Assembly: GCA_030445275.1 (NCBI GenBank) | Contig: JAUCSE010000088.1 | Location: forward strand, 40,397 to 104,396 | Direction: 5' to 3' | Source of the DNA: Mucilaginibacter sp. | GTDB taxonomy: Bacteria; Bacteroidota; Bacteroidia; Sphingobacteriales; Sphingobacteriaceae | DNA: 64,000 nt | Part shown: piece by piece, positions 17,597-27,900 of the stretch | How the letters are laid out: every line of letters begins with the position of its first letter | Numbering within the stretch: the stretch's first letter is position 1 | The notes under the pieces: generated by a model | Told to the model about the DNA's origin: nothing | The model's database searches: none | What the model saw: the letters and a program-made list of their open reading frames with translations, nothing else | Translations under genes and position numbers: made by a program

Positions 17597-20185
17597 ATGA
17601 ACATAATGCGTTTATTATTAGTGTTGTTGCTAATTAATACCTTTTCGGTATTCAGAAGCATGGGGCAATCATATGGCTTAGGATTCTTCAGTCATGATGT
17701 AGTACCTGAGAAAAGAACATCATTAGATCTTTTTCCGGAAAACGGATTGCGTGTAGATAACAGGATCAAAATTTCCTTTGAAATGTCTTTTTTGCCGGAT
17801 AAGGAGGACTATTATGGTTATGTTTTTCGTTTGATACAAAACGGAAAACATAATATAGACCTGATTTATAACAAACGTGACTCCAGACCAGATGACCCAA
17901 ACATTGATCACAATCATTTTAAATTGGTGATAGGCGACGAGTACTCTAAAATAAGTTTTAATATAACCCCAACCGAGCTTGTTAACCACTGGAACAAGTT
18001 TTCGCTTATTTTCAATTTTGCGAATGACGATCTGATCATGATAGTGAACAATAATAAATACGTTGAACACCACCTCCGCCTTAAACCCGATTTCTATAAG
18101 CTGTTTTTTGGCGTTAATGATTTTTCGACCTTTAAAACTAATGATTGCCCGCCCCTTAAGTTAAGAAACATAAAAATTGAGACCGATAATAATCAGGCTT
18201 ATCATTGGTCATTAAATGAAAGCCAGGGAAATATCGCCCGTGAAGACCAAAATAAACTGCAAAGCGATGTGGTTAATCCTCTATGGATGCATTCTTTACA
18301 TGCAAAGTGGAGCTATCAGAAAAGCCTGAAAGTTAATGGTGCGGCCAGCATTGCCTTTAATCCACTGACGAATGAACTCTATATTATAGGCAACGACTCC
18401 TTACTTACTTTTTCTTTAAAAAAGTATAGCTTATCTGCCATTAAGTATAATTCGGGGCAGCTTAATTTGGTAAAAAGCAATCAATCATGCTTTAATCCCC
18501 ATGATTCCACATTGTTTAATTATTACATAGAAAACAAACAAAAGCAAATAGTAACGTTTGATTTTAAAAGTAAAAAATGGAGCCAAAACTACGCAATTGC
18601 CGATCCGTCAATTGACTTCTGGCAATCCAATAATTTCTTCCGTGCGGCAGATACTTCACTTTATATTATAGGCGGATATGGGCAGTTTAAATATAAAAAC
18701 ACTATAAACCGTTATAACCTTGGCAGCCATAAATGGGAAAATATTATTGTAGGTGGGGCCTATTTTTCACCACGCTATTTAGCAGCAACGGGTACTACCA
18801 ATAATGGTGATATTGCTTACATTTTGGGTGGCTACGGTAATAACAGCGGCCTGCAGGCCCTCGGCCCAAAAAATCTATATGACCTGGTTCAGTTGAATGT
18901 TAAAACCAAAACATTTAAAAAGCTATATGATTTAAGGATCAAAAATGATGACTGGGCTTTTGCCAATTCCCTGATCATTGATCAGGATACCAGGCGTTTT
19001 TATGCCCTCGTATTTCCAAATCATACTTACAATTCAAACCTGCAACTGCTTATCGGCTCTCTTGATAATCCATCATACCGGGTTGTTGACAGTAAAATCC
19101 CATACGAGTTTTCTGACACTTTTTCTTTTGCCAACATTTATTATAGCAAAACAAAACAAGAATTTGTAGCAGTAACCCTGCTCAGAACAAGCGATAATAA
19201 AACAATTGTAAAAATATATACCTTACTAAGCCCGCCAGAGTTATTAAACAACGAAACTGCAGCAAAACCGGCAGGCAAAGGCGCTTATATCTTAATATTA
19301 TTAATCGCATTTGTCACGCTGCCTGCTATATGGCTATTTATACAATTAAGAAAACGAAAAAGTAAAGTTATCGTTCAGGTTCGTAAGCCTGCCGCACACC
19401 CTGTTACAGAACAACTTATTAAAGTACCGCAACTGTATGAAGGCATTGAGCAGACATCGTGCAACAAAAATTCGATATTACTTTTTGGTGATCTTCAATT
19501 ATATACGACAGATGGAGAAGAAATCAGCAAGCATTTTACTTCGCTTTTAAAGGAGCTTTTTTTATTAATACTTGTATACAGTTTAAAATTTGGAAGAGGT
19601 GTAAGTCCCGAAAAACTGATTGAGATCCTTTGGTTCGATAAATCGGAAGAGAGTGCAAAAAATAACCGGTCGGCCAACTTATCTAAACTGAAAACAATAT
19701 TACAGCAAACCGAATACATCCAACTATCAAAAACAACCGGTAAGTGGAAGGTAGATATCGATTATAGCGTTATTTATGTTGACTACTATCATTTTCTGCA
19801 AATTGCGTCAGACCGTAAAAGGATCAACAAAGAAAAAATTAATGAGTTGATTGCCATTACTCAGCGAGGTAATTTTTTATCAAACATCGAGTTTTCATGG
19901 CTGGACGAATTTAAATCGGAAGTGGCCAATGAGATCATTGATATATGCCTGGAATATGCGGACAAAATCAATCACTCAGAAGACCCGGAATTTTTAATTA
20001 AAATAGCCAATTGCATTTTCCATTTCGATTCTGTGAATGAAGACGCAATGATAATTAAATGCAAATCGCTGGCACAAATAGGCAAACATTCCCTGGCCAA
20101 GTCAACGTTTGAGCACTTTAATAAAGAATTTAAACAGCTTTATGGAGAGAAGTTCAATAAAGACTTTCATACCATTATTGAATAA
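17597..20185 (+). CDS. membrane-spanning one-component regulator: LamG/kelch-like periplasmic sensor with SARP-type output
   Basis: 862 residues. A signal segment (1-23) is followed by a concanavalin/LamG-like domain (about 30-225, with YYGYVFRLIQ and KFSLIFNFANDDLIMIVNNN) and a kelch-type propeller (about 240-545; blades show YIIGGYGQF and AYILGGYGNN). A single membrane helix lies at about 558-582 (AYILILLIAFVTLPAIWLF), then basic residues. The cytoplasmic part has a winged helix (about 624-715; LLFGDLQLY, SLLKELFLLILVYS, NRSANLSKLKTILQQ) and a helical bacterial-transcriptional-activation (BTAD) repeat domain to the end. That is the SARP arrangement. It lies head-to-head with SusC, so it most likely senses glycan in the periplasm and activates PUL 1. 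Automated annotation would probably call it a kelch protein or galactose oxidase. The domain calls are mine by eye. Confidence 0.75.
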   Translation: MNIMRLLLVLLLINTFSVFRSMGQSYGLGFFSHDVVPEKRTSLDLFPENGLRVDNRIKISFEMSFLPDKEDYYGYVFRLIQNGKHNIDLIYNKRDSRPDDPNIDHNHFKLVIGDEYSKISFNITPTELVNHWNKFSLIFNFANDDLIMIVNNNKYVEHHLRLKPDFYKLFFGVNDFSTFKTNDCPPLKLRNIKIETDNNQAYHWSLNESQGNIAREDQNKLQSDVVNPLWMHSLHAKWSYQKSLKVNGAASIAFNPLTNELYIIGNDSLLTFSLKKYSLSAIKYNSGQLNLVKSNQSCFNPHDSTLFNYYIENKQKQIVTFDFKSKKWSQNYAIADPSIDFWQSNNFFRAADTSLYIIGGYGQFKYKNTINRYNLGSHKWENIIVGGAYFSPRYLAATGTTNNGDIAYILGGYGNNSGLQALGPKNLYDLVQLNVKTKTFKKLYDLRIKNDDWAFANSLIIDQDTRRFYALVFPNHTYNSNLQLLIGSLDNPSYRVVDSKIPYEFSDTFSFANIYYSKTKQEFVAVTLLRTSDNKTIVKIYTLLSPPELLNNETAAKPAGKGAYILILLIAFVTLPAIWLFIQLRKRKSKVIVQVRKPAAHPVTEQLIKVPQLYEGIEQTSCNKNSILLFGDLQLYTTDGEEISKHFTSLLKELFLLILVYSLKFGRGVSPEKLIEILWFDKSEESAKNNRSANLSKLKTILQQTEYIQLSKTTGKWKVDIDYSVIYVDYYHFLQIASDRKRINKEKINELIAITQRGNFLSNIEFSWLDEFKSEVANEIIDICLEYADKINHSEDPEFLIKIANCIFHFDSVNEDAMIIKCKSLAQIGKHSLAKSTFEHFNKEFKQLYGEKFNKDFHTIIE

Positions 20186-20187
20186 AA

Positions 20188-20229
20188 AAAGCCTGCCGAT
20201 GATCTGATAACAAAATCATCAGCAGGCCA
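20188..20229. terminator. bidirectional intrinsic terminator
   Basis: Stem gcctgccgatgat / atcatcagcaggc with one mismatch, preceded by an A run and followed by a short T-containing tail. It lies between the convergent stops of the kelch-SARP regulator (20185) and the GH2 gene (20248), serving both. Confidence 0.75.
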
Positions 20230-20247
20230 ATTAAAATAGCTTAGTGA

Positions 20248-23200
20248 TTATGGCTTTTCGAGCGCTGATACCAGCGTTGACAAAAAAGCGGGTTGATTAC
20301 TGGTTAACTGCCCCGAGAACTGCCACTTGCCATCTACCTGTATCAGTTTGATTAAAAAGTGGTTCCATCCTTGTTTTAAAGGAAGTTCTTTTGCAAAAGC
20401 TTTTGCTTTTTCATCGTTATAACTTCCGGTACGGATATTATTGATAATCATTTTACCATTAAGAAATACCTGTATGGCATCACTTGCCGATACCTTCATA
20501 TTTACAATCGGGATATTAGGTTCTATCAGCAGGTCTTCTAGTGATCTGGAACTTGACACCCAAAAGCTTAGATAAGCGACGGCATTATTATGCAGACTCT
20601 TTGTTTTAACAACCGAAATATCGGCTATTCCATTTTCGTTAAATACTGGGTTCCATGTTCTGTCATTCATTACAACGCCTTGATGAATTTTTTCACCTGC
20701 GTTGGGATCAACAAAGTGGCTTTCCACTCCATCACTTAAAGATTTAACTGCAAAATTGCCCAAAAATAATTCTCGTACAATAGTGCCATCCTTTAGCAAT
20801 GGTTTATCATCGCTATTTTCTATATCAAGCGGCACACCAGAGTTGGTTAATATTCGCCTGATGAGCTTTTCGCCCTTTGCCAGTTTAGGGGCCGATGGCA
20901 AAGTGGTTACAATTAAAGTACCGTTGCCTTCGTGTTTTTTAATTAATACCACGCCTGATGGCTGCGTTTCCCTTTCGGAACGCACTATCATGGCTGTTTT
21001 GGCATATTCTGCCTGTTTGTTCCATTTTAACCAGTCGGTATGGCTAACTGTAAGCAACACGCTGCTTTGCTCAACCAGCGGTCCACCAAGTCCACGGGTA
21101 ACAATTTCAGCTGGTTTTAATTCTGAAAAATACAGATCAGCATTACTTATACCTGTAGTAAGACTATCTTTTGCAACCGGCAATAAGGACGAACCCGAAC
21201 GTGCTGTTACATTTAATGGGACAGGCAGCAACCTGTTTAAGGCAGCCAGACTGGCAGTATCTGCTCCCCAAACAAAAACAGTTCCGCCTTTATGCAGTAC
21301 TTTATCAATTAATAATTTACTAGCGGCTTTGGGCGGATGTTCCCCATCAATAAATAACATTGCCGGAGTTTTCTCTTTGGCCAGTTTGTCCAATGGCACA
21401 CCGGATCTTTTCAACTCAGCATCCAACGTACTGCCCGTGCCTGCAAGTAATTTTACTGACTTAACAGCTACGCCTGATTTGGCAACGCGGGCGGCAGCCT
21501 TTTTTACAGTCCATTGATCAGCTCCCGCAAGTGGTTCTGTGGCGGCATCTTTAATGGCATCAAACAACGGCCAGGTTTCATACATAGGTAATGTAGGGTC
21601 GTAACCGGGGTTAAGAGTAGTACTATAAGGCCCCAGGCGTTCGGGTTGTACCCCCGGCTGGTTTTCTTTAAAAGATGTAAAATAAATACCATCATTTAGT
21701 GTTGGCGGGCGACTTGTATCCTTCAATCCTAATGGCAGCGGTTTTAAGCCATACCAAACCAGGTTAAATACACTCTGGTAAACCGCATCTCTTTCTCGTT
21801 CGTTAACCAAAATTTTATGAGAATCAGCTGCTACACCTTCCATACGTCCCAAAAAAGATTCATAAGCGCGGTCACCGTTGGTCTCAGCAACTTGCTCGGG
21901 TGTGCCATAATAAGCATTACCGGCCTCGCCTACCCCCCAGGGCTTGCCGCTCTTTTTACCGCGGTCCATAGTTGCCGGGCCACCATAGTGAACCACATAA
22001 TCGGGAAAGTGCCCCTCTCCGTCGTCCTCCCCATCGGCAGATACCCATGGACGCGAAGGGTCTAATTTGTGGCAAATCTCTGCCCAAATACCATAATATT
22101 TAACCAAAGTATCTTTAACTCCCGGTGGGTTATGCATCACGTTGGTTACCACAGGCATCACTTCGTTAGACACGCTCCAGCCAAAAACGCTGGGATGATT
22201 CCTGTCCCGCATGATCAATTCTGAAACGTGATTTTTAGTATCCGCCCAAAAATGCGAATCATCCATTTTGGGGCCGCCATCACTGGCCCATATTGCAGTT
22301 TCGTCGAGCACCAGGATACCCATTTCGTCGGCCACATCCAGATAAAAAGATGGATAAGGTTGGGCATGCAGACGTACGGTATTTAAATTGGCATCGCGCA
22401 TGGCCTTAAACCAGGTCACAGCATAACGGCGGGTCATTTGTGGAATGCCCAGAAAATGCCAGGAATCGCCTTTCATTACAATTGGCTTTCCATTGAGCAA
22501 TACCTTACTGCCGTCGAATGTTACTTCGCGCCAGCCAAACCGGATATATTTCTGATCTGCGATTTTTCCATCGATGGTTGTTTTCACAATCAGCCCATAC
22601 AGGTTAGGGCTTTCCGGCGACCATGTTTTGAGTTGCCCCTTGACATTAGCTGTAAGTACGATTTTGGTTTCGCTGTGCGCAGGCAGCTTTACTTTTACAG
22701 CCGGGATTTTAAGTGAAACATTAGCATCCAGGCCCGTAATCGGATCGGCATCATTATCAACAGAATGATTATTTCTGTTAATGCATTGAAGCGCGTCGGC
22801 TCTAATAATAACATCAACGCTTTTATTTTCCTCATTTATCGCTGTTACCTCAACCTCCAGTTTATCTTCATGTACTTTGGGCTTAATGTAAATATTGGAT
22901 ACATGTGTCTGTGGTAATGCTTCGAGATAAACATCCTGCCATACCCCGGCAATATGTTGCCCCCAGAATGAGCCCGCCTGATATGTTCTACGGCCATAAT
23001 TACCTCTTTTGTCGAAAAGCGAAGCCTTACGGATACCAACAACAATCTCATTCTGTTCGCCCGGAAGTATCAGTTTGGAAACATCGATATCAAAAGGAAG
23101 AAAAATACCGAAGTGACTACCTGCCAGTTTACCGTTTATCAAAATTTCTGCATCGCCGGCAATAGCTTCAAAATGTAACACCAGATGCCTGCTTCCCCAA

Positions 23201-23604
23201 TTTTCAGGTACATGGAAAGTGCGCTTTAACCAACCCATTTTTATGCCTTCCCATGCTTCGGGGTAACTTGGATAAGTCCGAAAATCACCTCCCTCGCCAT
23301 GGTTATCTGCAAAACTGTTTACGTTCCATGGCGATGGAATACGGATTGGTGTTTTAGCCCAGGCACCAGCCTGCACACGTGGAAGTACTGGTGTAGGATC
23401 AACTCCTTCCTTGAACCCTACAGGCAATTGAACCGGCTGAAACTGCCATGATCCGTTGAGGCATATATCTTCCCGGTATGGCTTTTCTGATGGCTTCACC
23501 AGGCTTTCAGAAGGGGCAAAAATACCTGCATATTCCTGATGCTGGCCGTAACAAAATGTGGCAAATAAGGTCAGTACTAATCCTAAAAAAAACGTTTTAT
23601 TCAT
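20248..23604 (-). CDS. GH2 family glycosidase (beta-galactosidase-like), secreted
   Basis: 1118 residues with a signal peptide ending CYGQ. The GH2 order is clear: a jelly-roll sugar-binding domain (about 45-235), an Ig-like domain (about 240-355) and a TIM barrel from about 365. The acid/base Glu sits in SVSNEV (about residue 480) and the nucleophile Glu in GVGEAGN (about 558). A long C-terminal extension of about 400 residues has a Rossmann-like segment (FIDGEHPPKAASKLLIDKVL) and a final beta-sandwich. GH2 retaining enzymes remove beta-galactose, beta-glucuronate or beta-mannose; which one cannot be decided. Last gene of an operon with the GH71/99-like and larger GH2 genes upstream (21-base gap). 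Confidence 0.88.
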   Translation of the reverse strand: MNKTFFLGLVLTLFATFCYGQHQEYAGIFAPSESLVKPSEKPYREDICLNGSWQFQPVQLPVGFKEGVDPTPVLPRVQAGAWAKTPIRIPSPWNVNSFADNHGEGGDFRTYPSYPEAWEGIKMGWLKRTFHVPENWGSRHLVLHFEAIAGDAEILINGKLAGSHFGIFLPFDIDVSKLILPGEQNEIVVGIRKASLFDKRGNYGRRTYQAGSFWGQHIAGVWQDVYLEALPQTHVSNIYIKPKVHEDKLEVEVTAINEENKSVDVIIRADALQCINRNNHSVDNDADPITGLDANVSLKIPAVKVKLPAHSETKIVLTANVKGQLKTWSPESPNLYGLIVKTTIDGKIADQKYIRFGWREVTFDGSKVLLNGKPIVMKGDSWHFLGIPQMTRRYAVTWFKAMRDANLNTVRLHAQPYPSFYLDVADEMGILVLDETAIWASDGGPKMDDSHFWADTKNHVSELIMRDRNHPSVFGWSVSNEVMPVVTNVMHNPPGVKDTLVKYYGIWAEICHKLDPSRPWVSADGEDDGEGHFPDYVVHYGGPATMDRGKKSGKPWGVGEAGNAYYGTPEQVAETNGDRAYESFLGRMEGVAADSHKILVNERERDAVYQSVFNLVWYGLKPLPLGLKDTSRPPTLNDGIYFTSFKENQPGVQPERLGPYSTTLNPGYDPTLPMYETWPLFDAIKDAATEPLAGADQWTVKKAAARVAKSGVAVKSVKLLAGTGSTLDAELKRSGVPLDKLAKEKTPAMLFIDGEHPPKAASKLLIDKVLHKGGTVFVWGADTASLAALNRLLPVPLNVTARSGSSLLPVAKDSLTTGISNADLYFSELKPAEIVTRGLGGPLVEQSSVLLTVSHTDWLKWNKQAEYAKTAMIVRSERETQPSGVVLIKKHEGNGTLIVTTLPSAPKLAKGEKLIRRILTNSGVPLDIENSDDKPLLKDGTIVRELFLGNFAVKSLSDGVESHFVDPNAGEKIHQGVVMNDRTWNPVFNENGIADISVVKTKSLHNNAVAYLSFWVSSSRSLEDLLIEPNIPIVNMKVSASDAIQVFLNGKMIINNIRTGSYNDEKAKAFAKELPLKQGWNHFLIKLIQVDGKWQFSGQLTSNQPAFLSTLVSALEKP

Positions 23605-23625
23605 ATCTCTTAATGATATTAGAGT

Positions 23626-24942
23626 CTACTGATCCTTTTTTAGATAAGCAGGTATTGTTGAAGTATTTTTTTCTTTGCCACGCAAAATATCGCTTGTGGC
23701 CCCGGCCAAACGCAGATACCAGTCAGAAGGTAATGGAATTCCGTCCTGATCTGCCGAGATGAATTTGCCGTGTAAAGGCTTTTGGGTAGCAGTTGGTGCT
23801 AATTTATACATGGCTGTGCCTTCATCAACCTCATCAAACATGGCAATGTAAACCATGTTTACACCGGCGCTTAATACGTTGTATGATTGATGCCAATAGA
23901 ATGCCCCTCCCCTGCGTGGAATCTGATTAAAGGGCGAATTGCCATGCCTTAAATTATACCAGGAGAAACCGGGGAAGATCACCGGTAGATAATCTATTTT
24001 TTTCTGATCGCAATAAGCTTTGCCGGGCACTATAGTATTGTCTTTAAAACGGTCGGCGCTGGCATCATCCTTATATCTGCCAACGGCCCACGGGCTTAAA
24101 ATATCCAATTTATTATAAACCGCTTTCCACTCACTGCTGTGTGCTAACCAGTTATCATTTACACCGCCCATAATGGTTGCTTGATATTTTTTCGGTGCCC
24201 CGGCATGAAACCAATCCAACAGGGAATCTGTTTGTGCAGCTGTGGCAAAAGTGGTGTGTGAAAAGCCCAGTCCCCAGATGGCCAGCAGCGGCCGGCCCCT
24301 GTGGTGCAGATAGCTTTTACTTTTGGTAACTTTTAATGAGTCTACAAGTTGCTTCCAGTCATCAACAAGTGCCTTTTTCCAATTAGGGCCGGCTCCCGAA
24401 ATATCATACATGATGCAAAAAACGCGTTTGTATTTTTCGCTGGCTTTTTTAACATTGAGTACCACCTGGTTAAAATGTCTCCGGCCACCTGCCGGGCGAA
24501 CGTCGGTAACAAAACGCTGCTCAAATACGCCATCGAGGTTATGGTCCTTCAGCCATTTAAAGTGCACATCAACAGTGCCATATTGGTAAGCAGAGTACAG
24601 GCATGCCTTAGTACCATCCGGATAGGTCATGTTGGTGGCTTCGGTAACACTTTTAGGATACTCGCGCATATCAGGCCATACATCGAAATTTGCATTAGCT
24701 GAATCGGGTGAGCTACGGCCAAACCAATGCCTCCATACATGATTGCCCGAACCGTCATTAGGTGTAGCCTGCCAGCCCTGGTATCCAAACATTACCTTTT
24801 TATCCAGCGTGGAAGGATCGGGCGTATAAATCTCTTTTTGCGTGGTAATGGGCCCGGAAGCAGATTTTACTACCACTCTATTGCTGCTAACAAAAGCGCT
24901 TAATGACACGATGAGCAATAAACCGGCTAAACTATTTTTCAT
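23626..24942 (-). CDS. GH71/99-like secreted glycosidase
   Basis: 438 residues with a signal peptide. The catalytic-type barrel begins MFGYQGWQATPNDGSGNHVW, followed by DVWPDMREYP, FKWLKDHNLDGVFEQRFVTD, FCIMYDISGAGPNW, PLLAIWGLGF, ILSPWAVGRY, FPGFSWYNLR and IAMFDEVDEGTA. This is the order of the GH71/99-like family widespread in Bacteroidota PULs and often loosely labelled xylosidase/arabinosidase. In GH99 two late Glu residues act in catalysis; the FDEVDEG strand here carries candidate acids. Substrate is not known from sequence. It sits between the two GH2 genes of this operon with gaps of 21 and 45 bases, so it acts on the same glycan. Confidence 0.75.
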   Translation of the reverse strand: MKNSLAGLLLIVSLSAFVSSNRVVVKSASGPITTQKEIYTPDPSTLDKKVMFGYQGWQATPNDGSGNHVWRHWFGRSSPDSANANFDVWPDMREYPKSVTEATNMTYPDGTKACLYSAYQYGTVDVHFKWLKDHNLDGVFEQRFVTDVRPAGGRRHFNQVVLNVKKASEKYKRVFCIMYDISGAGPNWKKALVDDWKQLVDSLKVTKSKSYLHHRGRPLLAIWGLGFSHTTFATAAQTDSLLDWFHAGAPKKYQATIMGGVNDNWLAHSSEWKAVYNKLDILSPWAVGRYKDDASADRFKDNTIVPGKAYCDQKKIDYLPVIFPGFSWYNLRHGNSPFNQIPRRGGAFYWHQSYNVLSAGVNMVYIAMFDEVDEGTAMYKLAPTATQKPLHGKFISADQDGIPLPSDWYLRLAGATSDILRGKEKNTSTIPAYLKKDQ

Positions 24943-24987
24943 GGGTATTATGTTTAAATTAATCTTTTTAGTTTATAAGAAGATACC

Positions 24988-27900
24988 CTATTGAGCGAGG
25001 TCGGTTAGCATGTTAATTAACAACTTTCCGGCAACAGGGTCTGTAAGGGCTTTATCCAATTTCATCTGCGACAGGATAATCTTTCCCCCACTCATGATCT
25101 TTACAATTGGGAAACCTTTTATTTTATCCAGGCGGTTCATCCTCGCGTTAACATCGCCGGGCAGGTAACCATGCACTTTAGTAAAGGATGCCAACTGTAT
25201 CAATTTGTTGTTACGATTAATACGAAATGCACCTGCCATTACCGACGGCATTTCGCGCTGATTGTTGTTGAAGTTGCGGATATCCAGCGGCTCGAGACCA
25301 TTAAAAACGGAAGATTCCGGGACTTCCATATTCGCTACTTCCCCATCTTCTTTTACAACGCTACGTATATATTCTGGGTAAAGAGTATGCACAAAGTTAC
25401 CGCAGCCTGAGATCAACACGTTATAACCAGCGGCAAGCAGGGTTTTAATCTGCTGAGTTTCGGCAGCATTGGTATTTACAGAATCCAGGTCAGAAAGGAT
25501 GTAAACATCAGCCTTTTGATGGATGAGATCAGCTACCGAAGCAGCCGAAGTATAACGTACATGCAAAAAGCTGAGCGCATCGCTTAGGCCTTTGTTTCGA
25601 TCCAATACGACAATCTTTTTGTTGCTTAATACATCAGAAGTTAAGCTTTCTTTTTTTATCATCAGTAAGTCGTAGCTATTTTCTGAGACTATTTTGCCAT
25701 TCTCTGTCAGTTTAAGTAATAATTTACCATTAACGCGGCTTGTAGGTAAATTAAGCGGGACCGTAATCTGTGGATCGATCCATTTGCGGCCGTAATGTTC
25801 AACCGCAGGTATTTCTATTTCGCCTTTAGCAATCTTGTGGTTATCATTGCTCACCAATTGCCATTCCAGGGTTGATGGCCCCAGTGCAGAGCCGTTTTCC
25901 TTGTCATTCACAATGCAGATCTGTGTGGGAAGTTTAATGCCGGCATAAAAATGCCTGCCCCATAGTTCAGCAGTAACCAATACGGGCTGCAAAGCCTTTT
26001 TCATTTCGTAGTAAACCGGCCATGGCTTTATCTTATTAACCATATCTACATTGGCAAACCAGGTTAAGGTAGAGAAATGCAGTATCCCTGCCGAACGGTC
26101 GTCGCTTCGGCGAAGTGCTTCGCCCAGCTCTTTTGTAATAAAGGCCTGTGTGGTTAAAAAGTAATAGGGATCATTGTATTCATAAGAAAATTTCCCCACT
26201 AACGAAGCCGGGTTCTGGTGCACATAATTATAGAAACGTGTAGGGTGACCGGTTTCGTCCGTATACCCTGTCGACATTTCCTGGGATATTAGCGGACGGC
26301 CGTCATTTTTATTGTTTTTTTGCCATTCACCCTTAAAGAAATTGAAGATTGAGTAATCGTACCAATTATAATACGCATGCGGGTCATCAATATCACCATC
26401 ATCAATATCCTTATAAAAATCAGCTCCAAAACGTTTAGTGTTCCGTCGGTAATTAGAATCGAACACTATCGGCCTACTGGGGTCAATTACCCTCATGGCT
26501 TTAACTACATCAGAGATAGTTTTCATTTTGATCTTTGCCCGTTCTATATCTGGGTCATTATCGTAAAACTTCATCTCGTTGTTCATTGTCCAAAGTAAAA
26601 GCGACGGGTGGTTGCGGTACTTTTTCAATAAATCATAAAACTCATTTTTCCACAACTCCACCAGTTCAGGGGCAGGCGTACTACTTTCCAGGAATAGCCA
26701 TGGCCAGGTACCTTCATAGCTTACACCTATCCCATTCTCGTCAGATGCATTCATCCATGTTTCATTATACGGCACCGTGTGTGTACGGGTAACCATGATG
26801 TTGCCGTCCTTCATCAACTGGCTGAATTTATTGGCCATAGCTGTATCATTGGGTGCCACTGGCATGGCGGTTTGATTCCCGCCGCGCAGCCAGTAACGTT
26901 TACCGTTCAGGTAGAAGTAATCGCCAACGGCCTTAAATGTGCGGAAGCCCGATCTGATCACTTTTTCATCGATCTTTTTACCGTCAGTGGTCGATAAATC
27001 AAACTTAAAATTATAGAGATTTGGATAATCTGGTGACCATAGTCTTGGCTTTAAACCATCAAAACTGTAGGTAAATGTTTTGATTTCGCCAGGTTTTAGT
27101 GCCAGTTGTTTTAACGACTCTGCGTTAAAAAGTGCATCTTTAAACTTTATGCCATCAATAGCAGTTGAAATTGTGAATACGGTTGATATTTGATAATTAT
27201 TTTTAACTGTAACATTAAGTTCGGCACCGGTAAGGGTGGGTTTAATAAACACATCTTCTATTCTTACAGGGTTGCTAATGGTTAAGGTAACCGGCTGCCA
27301 TATCCCGGCCGGGTCATCGTTAAAAAAGCCATGTGCAAGATCTTTCACCATTTTTTGGGTAACTTCAACTGTTACAGCTACACCGGCTATTTTATCAGCG
27401 TCTTTAATATCTTTCACATAATCACGCACCACCTTTACAGCTACCAGGTTTTTGCCGGGTTTTAACAAGCTACTCACATCCAGCTTAAAATCGCCGAACA
27501 TACCTACATGACTGCCAGCCTTTTTACCGTTAATCCACACCTCCGCTACTTTGGATACCGCATCGAAAGTGAGCTGAAGATTTTTATCCTTTATAGTTTC
27601 TGGTAATACCAGCCACTGCCGATACCAACCCACGCTGGTTTTCTTATAATCGAAAGTATAGCTTTCGCATCTGTCAATTTCTTTCTGGTAAAGGTTATCG
27701 GCCACACCCTTGCTGGCTGTGTTGTAGCGTTCACCATGTAGCCATACCCGCAGTGGATTCCAAAAGTTAGGCACCGTCATTACGTGCCAATCGTTGTCGT
27801 TATGTGAGGGTGATACGGCATCGTTTTCGTTACTGGTTTCATAACCCGGCGAGAATAGCCAACGTCCATTAAGCGAAATGTCTGTACGGCCCTCGCCGGC

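Noticed and set aside
20702..21517. 271-codon open frame on the plus strand
   Set aside because: It lies wholly antisense to the GH2 gene, which has catalytic motifs and a signal peptide; its translation lacks any family feature.
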